Below, one piece after another: positions 38,086 to 49,439 of a stretch of 64,000 nt of DNA. Position 1 is the first letter of the stretch. The number at the start of each line of letters is the position of its first letter. The position numbers and the translations under genes were made by a program. The notes under the pieces are model-generated. The model worked only from the letters and a program-made list of their open reading frames with translations, did no database searches and was not told the DNA's origin. Origin of the DNA: Mallotus nudiflorus (lineage: Eukaryota; Streptophyta; Magnoliopsida; Malpighiales; Euphorbiaceae); NCBI GenBank assembly GCA_947683625.1, contig CANTUR010000111.1:496001-560000 (forward strand), given 5' to 3'.

Positions 38086-38882
38086 TACAGTTATCGGATC
38101 CATCTCTCAATCTCTACCATGTGCACATAGTCTTGGTGAGGCCCACCAGGTAGCTCGTTCTACCGAAATTTCTCAAATCGATTTTAAATAAATAATTTGC
38201 ATTTAAATCGTAAATGATAGCATTAAATTAAATAAATCATATAATCAATATAATAGAAATACGAGCACATGCATTCTTTAAAAAAACATACGCACAGATC
38301 ATTTTATCGACTTACAGGATGAATGGGAAGGCTGACGACCACGCGTCTGCCTCGGTCTCACAGCTTCTGCTCCGATATGCTCTAAAAGAAAAATAATGAA
38401 TCGACTTTTTAAAACATGACTAAGGAATCGAAATCAAAAATCAACAAAATAATAAAATTCCAGACTAACTCGATGAAAACCGGACGAGACTCGACAGACA
38501 GGATTTAACCTAACTAACGATAGGAATTTTACGAGTATCATGTTTTACGAGAAAATCTATCGAAATTTCGATAGAGTCTCCTCTGTAAAACGGACATCTC
38601 TCTACCAAAGGTAGAGCCAGACCTGCATAGAAAATGCACTTCCAAAATACACAACCATTCACACTCGAATCGGGCTCCCAAGACTACAATTTGCCTCGAC
38701 CGAGATCATAACTCAAAAGTATCAAAATTAATAATATTTATTTCTCCAATTATACACATACTAAAATAAATAGCATATATAAAATCTTAATTATCCAAAG
38801 TTAAACAATTAAATTTGTATTTCATCACCAACAATTATAATTATAATTATTATCCACATTAAAACCTTTGCAATATATTAAA

Positions 38883-38888
<6 letters not shown>

Positions 38889-38942
<54 letters not shown>
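38889..38942. repeat. (TA)n microsatellite
   Basis: About 27 uninterrupted TA units. Confidence 0.95.
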
Positions 38943-38945
<3 letters not shown>

Positions 38946-40074
38946 AAAATTGGACATTTAAAATTTTACACTACTTAGGAAATTATATCAATTAATTTAT
39001 AAAATTTATCTAAACCCTTTAAATACTAATAAAACTAATAAAAATATATATTTATCGTATTTAGTGTAAAATTACATTTTTACCCCTAGTATATATATAA
39101 ATTACATAATGCTATATGTATATATATACAAAATTTTCCTTAAAATTATCCAATCATCTAAAACTAATTTTTTCTCAAGATAATTCCTCCCAACATTATA
39201 AGAAATATTTAATCAACCAACAATATTTTCCCAAAAGTATTATTTAACTAAAAATCAATTTTTTTGGCATAAACTCAAATATATTTATAAAAATAGTATA
39301 AAAATCTCAAAAATTATGATTGGAGTTCTAAAATTCATATTTTTCACTAATAACCCCATTTATCAAATTTCATAACCTTTTTAACCAAAATTTCAAAAAT
39401 TAGCCTAATTATTTAATTTTGACATAATGTATAAAAATTCCTAAAAAAATTGTATAATCTTCTTAAAATTATCTACCTTACCCTAAAATTAATTTCAACA
39501 CTTAATATCACCAAAATGTCAATTATCATTATTATTTGCTATTTTTATAATTAATTCCCAAAAATTCCTAAAATATTATTTAAATATCCAAAATTCACCA
39601 AAAATCAAAATAAATTCCAAAAATTATACAAAAATTCCTAGAGGTAGATTAAGCTACTAGGAATCACATTTGTAAAGGGAGTTTGCATGAATCAAGCTAG
39701 ATTAAGTTAAAAAATTTTTGAAACCCTAGAGTTCACAAACTGAAAATCAACCAAAACTCAATCAATTCATGATCAAAGCTTAAAAAAAGGTTAGATTGAG
39801 CCTCACCGGTGCAAGGGGAGGAGATTGGCACCGGAATGGAGAAAAATGATGGCCGGACGAAGCTTGGGTGAGTTAGAGCAAAACTCTCGGCTTCTCCTTT
39901 CCAACAGCTTCCAGCGGCTCTGCAGGTGGCCGGAGGCGAGGGAGAAGGAAGAGGGAGTAGCAGATGGCGGCCGGAGGTGGGGGAGGCACAGTGATGGTGG
40001 TGGTCGAAGGATTCGCGAAGGTGGGGAGGAGGGAGCTCGGTTCTGCCTTCTTCCTCTCCAAAAACATACATATA

Positions 40075-40077
<3 letters not shown>

Positions 40078-40154
<77 letters not shown>
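40078..40154. repeat. (TA)n microsatellite
   Basis: About 38 TA units. It explains the long Tyr-Ile repeat reading frames seen here on both strands, which are not genes. Confidence 0.95.
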
Positions 40155-40161
<7 letters not shown>

Positions 40162-40326
40162 GTGAATAAATATGCACATTTAAATTAATATTTAACCTAA
40201 AATATAATGTTAACAAAATTTTATTCTTTAATATAATGCAAATTAACTATTACTAGTACTTCTCGAGAAAATGTGTCCCTTAATATTAAAATAATTATAT
40301 ATATGTATGTAGGGTATTACAGTTAG

Positions 40327-43245
40327 TGGGAACAAGGTTCAATCCATGATATTAGGTTATCAAATTGTTTATGTCAATGGTGTGTGTCATATCAAGACTA
40401 TGGGTTATTATGTATAGGAGGGAATTTTCAGTGGGTGGGAGCACTGATGGGCAAGATTGTGGCTTGGGGACTGATTTAGGATCAATCAATGAGGCAAGTG
40501 GGATAGGGTTTATTACTTAGTGGGATGATGAGGTCATAATGGCTTAGGTCAACGGTGAAATGAGAGGTGTGGGGATCATGTGTGTTAAGTGGTGGGTAGT
40601 TTATATAGGCTTGGGAGAGGGTGGTGTTTTGGTAATGTGACTAGGTATAGGATGAAGGGAATTTTTGGTGACCAAAAATGGTTTGGGATCAAGGTGTGGG
40701 ATGAAAGGAATTTTTAGTGACTGAAAATGGTTTAGGATCAAGGTGGGGATCAAGGTTGGGTCTTGGTTAGGTATGAGTTAGAGCTTATGAGTGATTTTTG
40801 TCAGTGGGGTTCAAATTATTTAAAGTGGAAGTTGTGGAAGTTAGTGCTTTTGGTGTAAAGGCATGCAATTTTGTCCCTTTCTCTATTTGATAGGGTTGTA
40901 TGTGTTCAACATTATCCAGAAAAAGTGACTTCTAATTCATTTGAAGTGACCTAATCTTGAGAGGGAGAGTAAGGAAAACAAAATTTATCAAATATAAATG
41001 TTGAGAAATCTACACTTTGTTAGTAGAAAAACATAAACAATGGTACCCTTTATGAATAGGGCTATAACTAATAAAAGTGTAAGGATACGATATTTTTACA
41101 AATTTATTTTTTTCCTTGATCACAAAGGTAAGGAAAACACCTGCATCCAAAAATTCTTAACATTCTTAACATACTATAATCAGGTTTATGATGGAATAAT
41201 TTTGAATATGGAGATTTCATATTGAGTGTACATGATGGCAAGCAATTAATTAAAAATGTAGTGGTTTGAAAAGCATCAATCCAATATTTGATTGGCATAT
41301 AAGCTTAAAAATGAAGAGTGAGCCCTGTTTTTACAATATGATGGTGTTTCTTTTTGGCAATTTCGTTATGTTGTTGAGTGTGAGGGTTTGAAAATTGGTG
41401 ATGTATACCATTATTGGATAAATGATTTTCAAAAGCTATATAAGTAAATTCACCTCCACCATCACTTTGACAGCTTTTAATTTTTTGGCCTAAAAAAAAT
41501 TTTCTACTTGTTTTTAAAATTTAGTAAAAACTTCAAAGAAATCAAATTTTTGTTTTAAAGAAAATATCCATGTGTAGCGGGTGCAATCATCCACAATGAT
41601 ATCATAATATTTGAAATTTTGATAATACATAATTGAGGAGGGTGGGGGGTCCCCATAAATCACACTATAATTTATCTAAAGGAAAATTGGCAATTTTATT
41701 TGTCAAAGAAAATGGAAGTTTACAACTCTTTCCCATTTGACAACTAGCATAAATAGTTTTTGATTATTCCTAACTTGGAACATTGTTCAAATTCTTGGAG
41801 TGTAAAATTTTAAAAAATTTGAAATTTGGATGTCCTATGTGTTAATGCTAAATAGTTTAAGAAACTCCTTTATAAACAACAAAAGCTTTATGATTATTGT
41901 CTAATGCATATAAACCATTATGCTTATAACCTTTAGTAGGAACCTTTCCCTATTGAGATTTGATATAAAATTGGTTAGCATTGCAAGTAATATAACAAAC
42001 ATTATTAAATGTTAATTTAACAATAGAAATGATATTTTTTAAAAATTTCTTGTACTATTAAAACATTTTTAAGATTAATAACACCATCATTTATTTTAAT
42101 TTTACCTTCTCCAGTGTGACTAATGTGCAAATTGTCTCCATTACTGACAATAATAGAATCATCACCATTATATTGAGTCATAGTTGAAAGTTTATCTGGA
42201 TCATTAAGAATGTGTGCGGTGGCACCTGAGTTAGCATAAAGATTTGGGTGATCACTTTGATTCATATTCATGGCTGCAAGTGCTTTATGGAGTTGGTCCT
42301 CTAGTTGAATAAAATGATCAAAGTGGCTCTAACATTCAATAGCAGAGTGATTGTATTTTCCATTTTGACATATGATGGGTGCCTTATCTTGTTTGCCATT
42401 TTCATTGTCAATAAGAATACTATTTGCTTGTGCTTCCCGATGAGTAGTGGTTTCTATTATTTGAGTGCCATATCTTATTGCCGGATTAAACCCATGCCCA
42501 TAAGAATTGAATCTACCTCTATTTCTACCATGACCTCTTCCTCTTTGAGCAAAGTAAGCTTGGTCATTTCTTGGATTGAGGGCTTGTTCGGAGGTATCAA
42601 AATTTAATTGTTCATGGGCTTGAGGTGCCATAACAAAATTGATGAAATGAAGGATAAGGTGATTTTATAAGCATAGTGGTACGGAAGTCTTAGTATTTAG
42701 GACCAAGACCTCCTGCAAGTTGAAACACCTTCTTTGTTTTATCAATTAGCTTCTTCATTGTAGCTAAGCCATTATATAGGCCCTTGAATTTCCTTATATA
42801 ATCATCAACGGAGAGGTTTGCTTTTCGTAGTGACATGAGTGATTCATTCAAAATCATCTCCTTTTTAACTGTAGTAGGGACAATATGTTGTTCTATGGAG
42901 GCTGAACCAACATCTTCAAGTGCAATGAGTAATTCAGTTTCAATATTTTTCAGCAGGAAGGCAATGAGAAGACTCTTACTTCTTTTCCATAAAAGATAGC
43001 TTGGATTAGGTTCTATTTTGCCTTCTTTTGTTTTTTCTTATAGAGGTTCATTCCCTTCAACAAAGTGGTGTGCCATGCATGTCTATGCTCTGAATGAGGG
43101 GCTCCGTTTATGAACGACAAAGTAGATAATTTATGTTATCTAATTTTAGAGATATTAAACTAGAGCATTGATGGAGGATTTCAAAAGAGAGTTCAATTTC
43201 ATTATTCATTTTGATAAGAGAAATATTGGCCATGAGAATTGCATA
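40327..43245 (-). pseudogene. Copia A' linker, integrase, protease and gag remnant
   Basis: It aligns with 1554-4075 plus 9574-9918 of A. Integrase pieces are about 40930-41990 (41298-41104 carries the C-F-P-Y-L block typical of copia integrase C-terminal parts). The protease is 42271-42017, where the catalytic D-S-G reads N-S-G. The gag zinc knuckle near 42355-42320 has lost one Cys of the first pair. Gag and leader extend to 43245. Compared with A it lacks 15 bases at about 42899, deleted between two TGGA words. Confidence 0.8.
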
Positions 43246-43256
43246 CTCTGATATCA

Positions 43257-43555
43257 TGAAAAAAATAATTCAGAGATAGAAAAGAATAATTCTCATTCCT
43301 ATATCATTTGTACAAAGTGTACTGTTGAATATATACAAGAAAGAAAAATAGAGACATTTTTATGGTTATAGCTAATATAACTCTCATAGAAAGAGACGTT
43401 GTATGTTTTACATGGTAAGTGAACATTGTATTATACATGGAAGGTGACGTTGTCATTTGAAAGTAGAAAGTGGACAGTGGAACTGTGATCTTTATGTAAA
43501 AAGAAGTGCTAGATTTGAGGGCTTTGAATGTGTGGTTTGGCGTTGACCTTCTTTA
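43257..43555 (-). repeat. 5' LTR of A'
   Basis: 299 bp, partner of the split LTR at 29983/35408. It starts TGAAAAAAATAATTC and ends CTTCTTTA (CA decayed). Confidence 0.85.
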
Positions 43556-43560
43556 ATGAG

Positions 43561-44742
43561 CACATGAAAGAGGTATGTTTATAAATTCTTAATTTTGTTT
43601 TTTATGATAGGATAACGGTGAGAAGAAATACGTATTCAATCCTTCAATTAAGGTCTTATTAAGGGCGTGGCTTCCTCAAATTTATTTTTTCTTAAATATT
43701 TTTAAATAAGTTATTAAATCAATAATACTTCATTAAAAGTTAATTTAACCATTTACATTTATTTTAAACAATATATATTCATGATTAGAAATACAAATAA
43801 AAATAAAAATAAAAATTATTATCAAAATAAAAATATTTGTTTATCTTTAACTGAGAAAAAAATATATTATTTTTATATATCATGACTCGTTAAATTTTAG
43901 ATAAATAAAAATGTTAATATTTTTCTTAAAACAATCACATTGAAAATGCATATCAATGAAATTAAACAATATGTAGCCTATACATCCAACTAATATATAT
44001 GCTAGGTTGTGATAACTTTTGGCAAGAAGGGATCATGAATCATCATCAAAATTTCATAATTAAATGTGTATCCATATATCATAAAAACATATCAAATCAG
44101 CCCTTACACTAAATAAAATTGTCAGTTATTAGGGAGTAGAACCGGAATGTGATGGAATCCCGTAACTCAAATGACACAGTGAAATCTTTTATCCTTGTAC
44201 GAAATGAAATTCATATAATATAGTGTATATTTTAGCTTGTGATCGATAAATTTGGGCAGGAAGGAATCATGAATCATTTCCAAATATAAACAAAAACATA
44301 ATATGTATCAAAAAAATAATCATGTATAATCATAAACAAAGATGAACTTACACTACTAGATAACTTCTAAATTTTAACTCATCACATGCACATGTATAAA
44401 AAAATGTTCATAAAAGAAAAAGTTTTCAGCATGTTTGTTTGGATAATGTGTAGAGCTTTGATTGAATATGAATAAATCGTAATGCAATGTGGAGTGAAAA
44501 TATAAAATGAAAAAATTAAGGTAGAAAATGGGGATGGTTCCCCTAATGAAAATATAAGCTTTTGATTATTAATGTCATAAACCATCTCTGCTTAATCCTC
44601 ATTTCCTAAGCTTGTAAGTAATCAAAAGCTTGCAATTTTGATGTTTCTCTTTTTATTTTTTATGGTTGCTTTATCTTTTGTTAATTATTTTCAATATTTC
44701 GATAGTTACACAAAACAATTTGATTTGATAATAAAGGAAAAT
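43561..44742 (+). other. RIP2 unit upstream spacer, right of A'
   Basis: Nearly the same as 10231-11199 before RIP1. It contains the conserved block at 44376-44469. The TATA position reads CTAATGAAAATATAAGC, as in RIP1. One extra stretch (about 43975-44190), not found before RIP1, resembles 57370-57430 near RIP4; RIP1 has therefore lost it. Confidence 0.7.
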
Positions 44743-44904
44743 ATGAAGGTGGATATTTTGGTGGCAACATGGTTCGTTTGCTAGACAATTGTCTTTGTAC
44801 CCTTAACAGTAAGCTATAAGACTGTATTTTAGGGCATACATTGATGATGTGAAGAGCTACGAGGACTTTATAACCATGTTACCCATGGCATGCCAGTGTT
44901 GGCA
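44743..44904 (+). pseudogene. RIP2: 5' stub of a RIP gene
   Basis: Only the first roughly 160 bases survive. It shares with RIP1 the TAG at codon 14, the post-signal frameshift and the 28-base deletion, which shows common descent. At 44905 the sequence changes abruptly to gypsy RNase H sequence, so both active-site Tyr, the catalytic Glu/Arg pair and the Trp are absent. No target duplication is seen at the join; a deletion or recombination junction is more likely than a clean insertion. Confidence 0.9.
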
Positions 44905-46508
44905 TTATTATCTATTTCACAAGGAGTTTGTTTTGTACACAAATCATGATTCTTTGAAGCACCTACACCAGTGAGATAAGGTGTCACCACGCCATGCAAG
45001 ATGGCTGGCCTATTTAGAGCGATTCACTTATGTGGTGAAACATAAGTCTAGGGTCACTAATCGAGTGGCTGATGCTTTATGTCATTGAAGTTTTTTATTG
45101 GGGGCTATTAGAATTGAGGTACCTGGATTTGATTCTTTTTGTGATATGCTTGCATCTGGCCCTATTTTTCTATAGTGATACAAGATGTGCAAGCTAGGAG
45201 GAAGACAAAGTTTTTACTACAGGATGGATTTTTATTTAAGGGTAATCAGTGTATCCCTGACTATAGCCTTCGATTGTAGATTATAAGGGAGTTGCACAAA
45301 GAGGGGCATGTTGGCAGAGATAGAACTTTGCAATTCATCTAGGCCTTCTACTTTTGGCCTTTAGTTTGCAAAGAAGTTGAGAAGTACGTGCAGAGGTGCA
45401 AAATCTGTCAAATCTCTAAAGGGACAACCATAAATGCAGGGCTCTATATGCCTTTACCAGTCCCTTCTCAACCTTGGGTTGATATTAGCATCGACTTTGT
45501 ATTACGATTACCACAAATGTAGCGAGGTAATGACTCCATCTTTGTTGTTGTTGATAGATTTTCTAAGATGGTTCATTTTATTCCTTGCAAGAAGACTACA
45601 TATGCAGTAAATGTGGCATAACTGTTCTTTCGAGATGTGTATCATCTGCACGGGTTGCCTACATCTGTTGTCTCTGACAAGATACCTATTTCCTCAGTCA
45701 TTTTTTATGCAACTTTTGGAAGACGATCAATACCTAACTGAATTTCAACAGTGCCTATCACCCTCAAATGGATGGGCAAACGGAGGTAGTGAAAAGGTCA
45801 TTGGGCAACCTGTTGCATTATCTAGTGGGGGACCATGTGAAGGGTTAGGATCAGAAGCTATGTCAAGCAGAATTCGCTTATAACGACGCTGTTAATCGCA
45901 TCACAGGATTCAATCATTTTCAAGTTATTTATTCCATTTAGCTAAGAGGTCCTCTTAACTTGATGCCCCTGCCTAACAAGACCAGAGTCCATGGGAAAGC
46001 AGCAGATTTTGTTTCAGCCTTGCAGGATGTACACAAGACAATCTTTGACAATCTGTCAGCTACCAACTCTAAGTACAAGCAGCTTACAGATAAAAAACAT
46101 AGACTTTTGGAGTTCAAGGTAGGTGATTTTGTGTGGGCAGTCTTGACAAAAGATTGATTTCCAGCTGGGGAGTACAACAAGCTATTTGATAGGAAGATTG
46201 GTCCAGTCGAAGTGGTTGAGAAGATTAATTCCAATGCTTATCATTTAAAGTTGCCTAGCCATATTCACATGCCAGAAGTATTTAATGTTAAACATTTAAT
46301 TACCTTCATTGGCGATTCTTCTGATGATGATGTTGTGTTGAATTCGAGGCTGAATTTTTCGTCACTTGGGGGGAATGATGTGGATGAGATTGCATTAATG
46401 TTTATGGATAAATTTGACAAAGTGGGTGTGCATACTTGGGCTTTAAATAGACAGTTGTGGCGACCCCGATTAAACCACGAGGCCCATAATATATCAAATC
46501 AAAGCTGA
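44905..46508 (+). mobile_element. Ty3/gypsy fragment E (RNase H C-terminus to integrase end)
   Basis: It begins within RNase H (Y-T-N-H-D-S-L-K-H-L near 44935-44965, then H-A-R-W-L-A-Y-L and V-A-D-A-L). Integrase follows: a zinc module near 45290-45420 and a core at 45470-45900. The C-terminal chromovirus-type region is readable at 45960-46508 (F-x-V-G-D-F-V-W-A-V-L-T near 46120, then F-N-V-K-H-L). Frames shift several times. It is a different gypsy lineage from 12898-15866. Both ends are truncated. Confidence 0.85.
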
Positions 46509-46539
46509 CTCATAGCTTTATAATAGGTGCTACACACTA

Positions 46540-46900
46540 CATTTGTAGCAACCCATTTTTGGGCCTAAATTCCTTTGTTTAAGCCCTTAAATTTGGCTTT
46601 AAAGTTTATGTTCCTTTTTGAGTTTTTTTTTTTTTTTATCTTTTCTTCCTTTTTTTTTTGTTTTTAGGGTTTTTTCCTAAACTCTGTTTTTTTGTTTCTT
46701 TGGGGTTGTTTGAGGATGGCTTTTGTTGAATTATTAAATCAAATGTATTTTCTTTCAATATTCGGTATTTCTTGTGTGAATCAATGATTATTGATGCCTA
46801 TTTCCTTACATTTATGCACAAATCAATAGGTTATAAAAAAATGCTAGACGGTAATCATGCATGATTCAACATTGAACAATATATATCTAATTTCCTACGT
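46540..46900 (+). other. Possible LTR remnant of fragment E
   Basis: TGTAGCAACCCATTTTTGGG at 46540 could be the start of the 3' LTR, as it follows the end of E pol by about 30 bases. T-rich tracts follow. No partner LTR exists in the window. Confidence 0.35.
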
Positions 46901-47230
46901 TTTTCCTACGTCAGATAATTACCTCACTATTTTGTCACTCACTATTTGAGAAAATTTTTTATCAAACCTTTAAAATTCTCTCACACTTATCAAAGCCAAA
47001 ATTGCTTTGACCACCTTTATAAGCACACATCTCACATAACCTTTTCTCTCACTCTTTATAGCCTTTTCTTGCTACTTACTTGTAGCTTCCTTCACTCCAT
47101 GACCATGGCTTTATATAACTATTGCATTTGGCTAACTTTTCAATCAAAATTTTCAACAAATGCAGCACCAAATTTGGTGCTGTAAAACTTATTTTTTAAA
47201 AAAACTTGTGGACTCCATTAGGAGGGACAC
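46900..47230 (-). repeat. LTR fragment distantly related to copia B
   Basis: On the minus strand a block around GGTGCTGCATTTGTTGAAAA is similar to 4190-4215 in the B LTR, followed by a TATA-like TTATATAAAG. It includes a perfect 20-base palindrome at 47163-47182 (core CACCAAATTTGGTG). A solo LTR or truncated copy is possible. Confidence 0.4.
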
Positions 47231-47429
47231 ACAATAATAGTTATAATTCATCTTAGCTCTGCTCCAATGAATTATAGTCTTGTATGCTGCATGTTGAATT
47301 CATTAATACGTAAGGTCTCTATTAGAAGTTGCCCTGTATTTTTCCTGCTTTCTATTTGAATTGAATCCTATAAATAATCAAAATAAATAAATGTCTCTAA
47401 TGTTGGAGGATCGTGGGAAGACATTCGCT

Positions 47430-47590
47430 TTTAGCTTGCTAATTTTATTTCTGTGTTTTTTTTACTCATATGTTCGTAGAATAGGAAATCAAGTGGCTCA
47501 TTCTTTATCTCAAAATACATTGCACAATTCGAAAGATGTTTTTCTTCATAACGCTGTGCCTCAATCGGATCTTCTTAATATATTTCTGTT
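47430..47590 (+). pseudogene. LINE-type RNase H tail fragment
   Basis: The open stretch includes Y-V-R-R-I-G-N-Q-V-A-H-S-L-S, the characteristic end of the RVT_3-type RNase H domain of plant L1-like elements. It is followed by a Val-Pro-type region and T-rich sequence. Only this tail is recognisable. Confidence 0.55.
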
Positions 47591-47619
47591 CTACTTTTTT
47601 TTTTTTTTTTAAATGTAGT

Positions 47620-48726
47620 GCTTGTCAAGGAAATATATTGTATGCTTAAATTCATCAAATATGTTTTCACCTTAGTCACATTAAAAATACATTTCATAAA
47701 CAATGGTTTTCCTGATATTTTTATTTAACAAAATTATAAATTTGTTATGTTAAAGTGTTCGTATTTGTCATTAACCGATATTAAAAAATATATAATATTT
47801 ACAATGAATGATAAGGAGATTACTACTCTATTATATATTATGACTCATTAAACTTTGGATAAATAAAAATTTAAAATTTTCTTTTATAAAGATAAGGATT
47901 TATTTTTATTAATTATTCAGAGAGGAAAGCGGAATTAAATTCTGCATCTCAAACGGTACGGTAGAAGTCTTTACCGCTCCCCAAATGAAATTTATAAGAT
48001 ATAATCTATAAAATATATGTTAGCTTGTGATAAATTTTCCAAAGATCATAAATTTTTATTAAATATTACATATATTTATCAAAACATTCATATATATCCG
48101 TACATCGTAAGTATCTTAAATACTTATCAAATGATAGTCATATTTAATTTTTACAAATAGATAATTCTTTTAAATCTTAGGTCCTCACATGCATATGTAT
48201 AAAAAATGTTTATAAAAGAAAACGTTTTCAGTATGTTTGTTTGGATAATGCGTAGAGCTTTTATGAAAGATAAATTAATTTATAATGTAATGTGAGTGAA
48301 AATATAAAATGAAAAAAATTAACAATGAAGATCGTTTTTCTATAAAAGGTGATGATTATCAACGTTAATGATACCCTGGAACAAGTTATTAGTTAAGAAC
48401 CATCACTTCTTAATCCTCAGCATCTAAGCTTGTAAGTAATCAAAAGCTTGCAATTTAGATGTTTCTGTTTTTTTTTTCCTTCGCAATAAAAATAGGAATA
48501 ATGAACTCCAAACTCATTAATTACTATATTATAGGTAATTAAGATGATATTATATTGATTACCTCATTAACATCATGAACATGCAAGGATGTTGTTATTG
48601 TTATGATCACGATTATCATTAAGTAATTTTGTTTTATTAATCTTTTGACAGGTACCCTGAAGAACTCAAAGTTTAAAAAAAAAAAAAACAAAGAGCTACA
48701 ACAAACAATTGATAACAAAGGAAAAT
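47620..48726 (+). other. RIP3 unit upstream spacer
   Basis: Resembles the RIP4 spacer from about 57220 on (for example AATGAATGATAAGGAGAT near 47800 against AATGGATGATAAAAGAGAT near 57279). It carries the conserved block (48181-48260) and a TATA box (48341-48348). Confidence 0.65.
48341..48348 (+). promoter_or_regulatory. TATA box of RIP3
   Basis: TATAAAAG, at the position equivalent to the RIP4 TATA box and about 380 bases before the ATG. Confidence 0.6.
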
Positions 48727-49147
48727 ATGAAGGTGGATATTGTGGTGGCAACATGGTTTGTTTGCTGCACTGTTGTCTTTCTACCCATAGCAAGCTACAG
48801 GACTGTATTTTAGCGCAGACAGTAACAATGTACGAACCTACAAGGCCTTTGTGATGCAGTTACGAGAAGCATTGGAGAGTGGCCAAGTTAGCCATGGCAC
48901 GCCATTGTTGCCTAAACAAGTGCCTGTCAATAGTGACCAGAGGTTTGTTTTGATCGATATTGATTCTGGAGGTCGCAGGCCATTAATCGCATTAGACGTA
49001 ATCAACACAAATGTTGTTGGTTTTAAAGTTGATGAACATTCCTACTTCTTTAGGGATTTCTCTAATGCTATATATAACTCTACCAAAACCAAATTTCCAT
49101 ATGGTGGCAGCTACACAGGTTTGCAGGTTGCTGGAGCATATAGAGAA

Positions 49148-49152
49148 GAGGT
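49148..49152. repeat. Target-site duplication of copia F (left, GAGGT)
   Basis: The right copy is AATGT at 54093-54097. The same position in RIP4 reads AAGGT, so each side carries one later change. Confidence 0.75.
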
Positions 49153-49356
49153 TGAGAAAATATTAATGGGAAAAAGATAATCTTTATTGATTATAATGTG
49201 TGCTATATATACAAGCATCTATACATCCAATATAGGAAAAAAACTAAGCTTGCGCCTAAAGAATATGAAGCAAATAGGAAGCAAGAAATATTGGAAATAA
49301 AGCTAAACAAGGAACGTCTAAAATAAGAACATCTATGATACAGGAAAATCTCAACA
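49153..49356 (-). repeat. 3' LTR of copia F
   Basis: 204 bp, plus-strand ends TGAGAAAATATT and AAATCTCAACA. Confidence 0.92.
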
Positions 49357-49439
49357 CTCCCCCTCAAGTTGGAGCATAAAGATTACAGATACCCAACTTG
49401 CCTAACAAGTGGTGGAACTATTTGAATCCCAATGCCTTT

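Larger units (their letters stand above)
37262..40321 (+). mobile_element. Solo LTR of a gypsy-type element (family D), nested in A'
   Basis: 3060 bp, beginning TGTCACGACCC and ending GGGTATTACA, with a perfect 5-bp duplication GTTAG (37257-37261 and 40322-40326). The interrupted sequence is continuous in element A (near 1549-1553). No gag or pol is present, so it is best read as a solo LTR left by recombination. TGTCACGACCC starts are common in large plant gypsy LTRs. It holds three degenerate repeats (37880-38080), two (TA)n microsatellites, and a GC-rich zone (39800-40060) with a purine-rich open stretch of no clear meaning. Confidence 0.8.
29983..43555 (-). mobile_element. Ty1/copia LTR retrotransposon A' (sister of A), with C and D nested inside
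   Basis: Both LTRs are present: 29983-30098 plus 35233-35408 (split by C), and 43257-43555. The 5-bp target duplication ATGAG flanks both ends (29978-29982 and 43556-43560). The PBS complement CTCTGATATCA abuts the right LTR (43246-43256). Removing C (5134 bp plus duplication) and D (3060 bp plus duplication) leaves about 5.4 kb, a normal copia size. Gene order on the minus strand is gag, protease, integrase, RT, RNase H. All frames are broken. Confidence 0.9.

Noticed and set aside
39733..40188. Four overlapping open frames on both strands with Tyr-Ile repeats
   Set aside because: They are created by the (TA)n microsatellite at 40078-40154 and adjacent GC-rich LTR sequence; there is no domain and no start context.
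45611..46234. Open frames in gypsy fragment E (45611-45883 plus, 46234-45938 minus)
   Set aside because: Out-of-frame readings of the degraded integrase; the real frame jumps between short segments.
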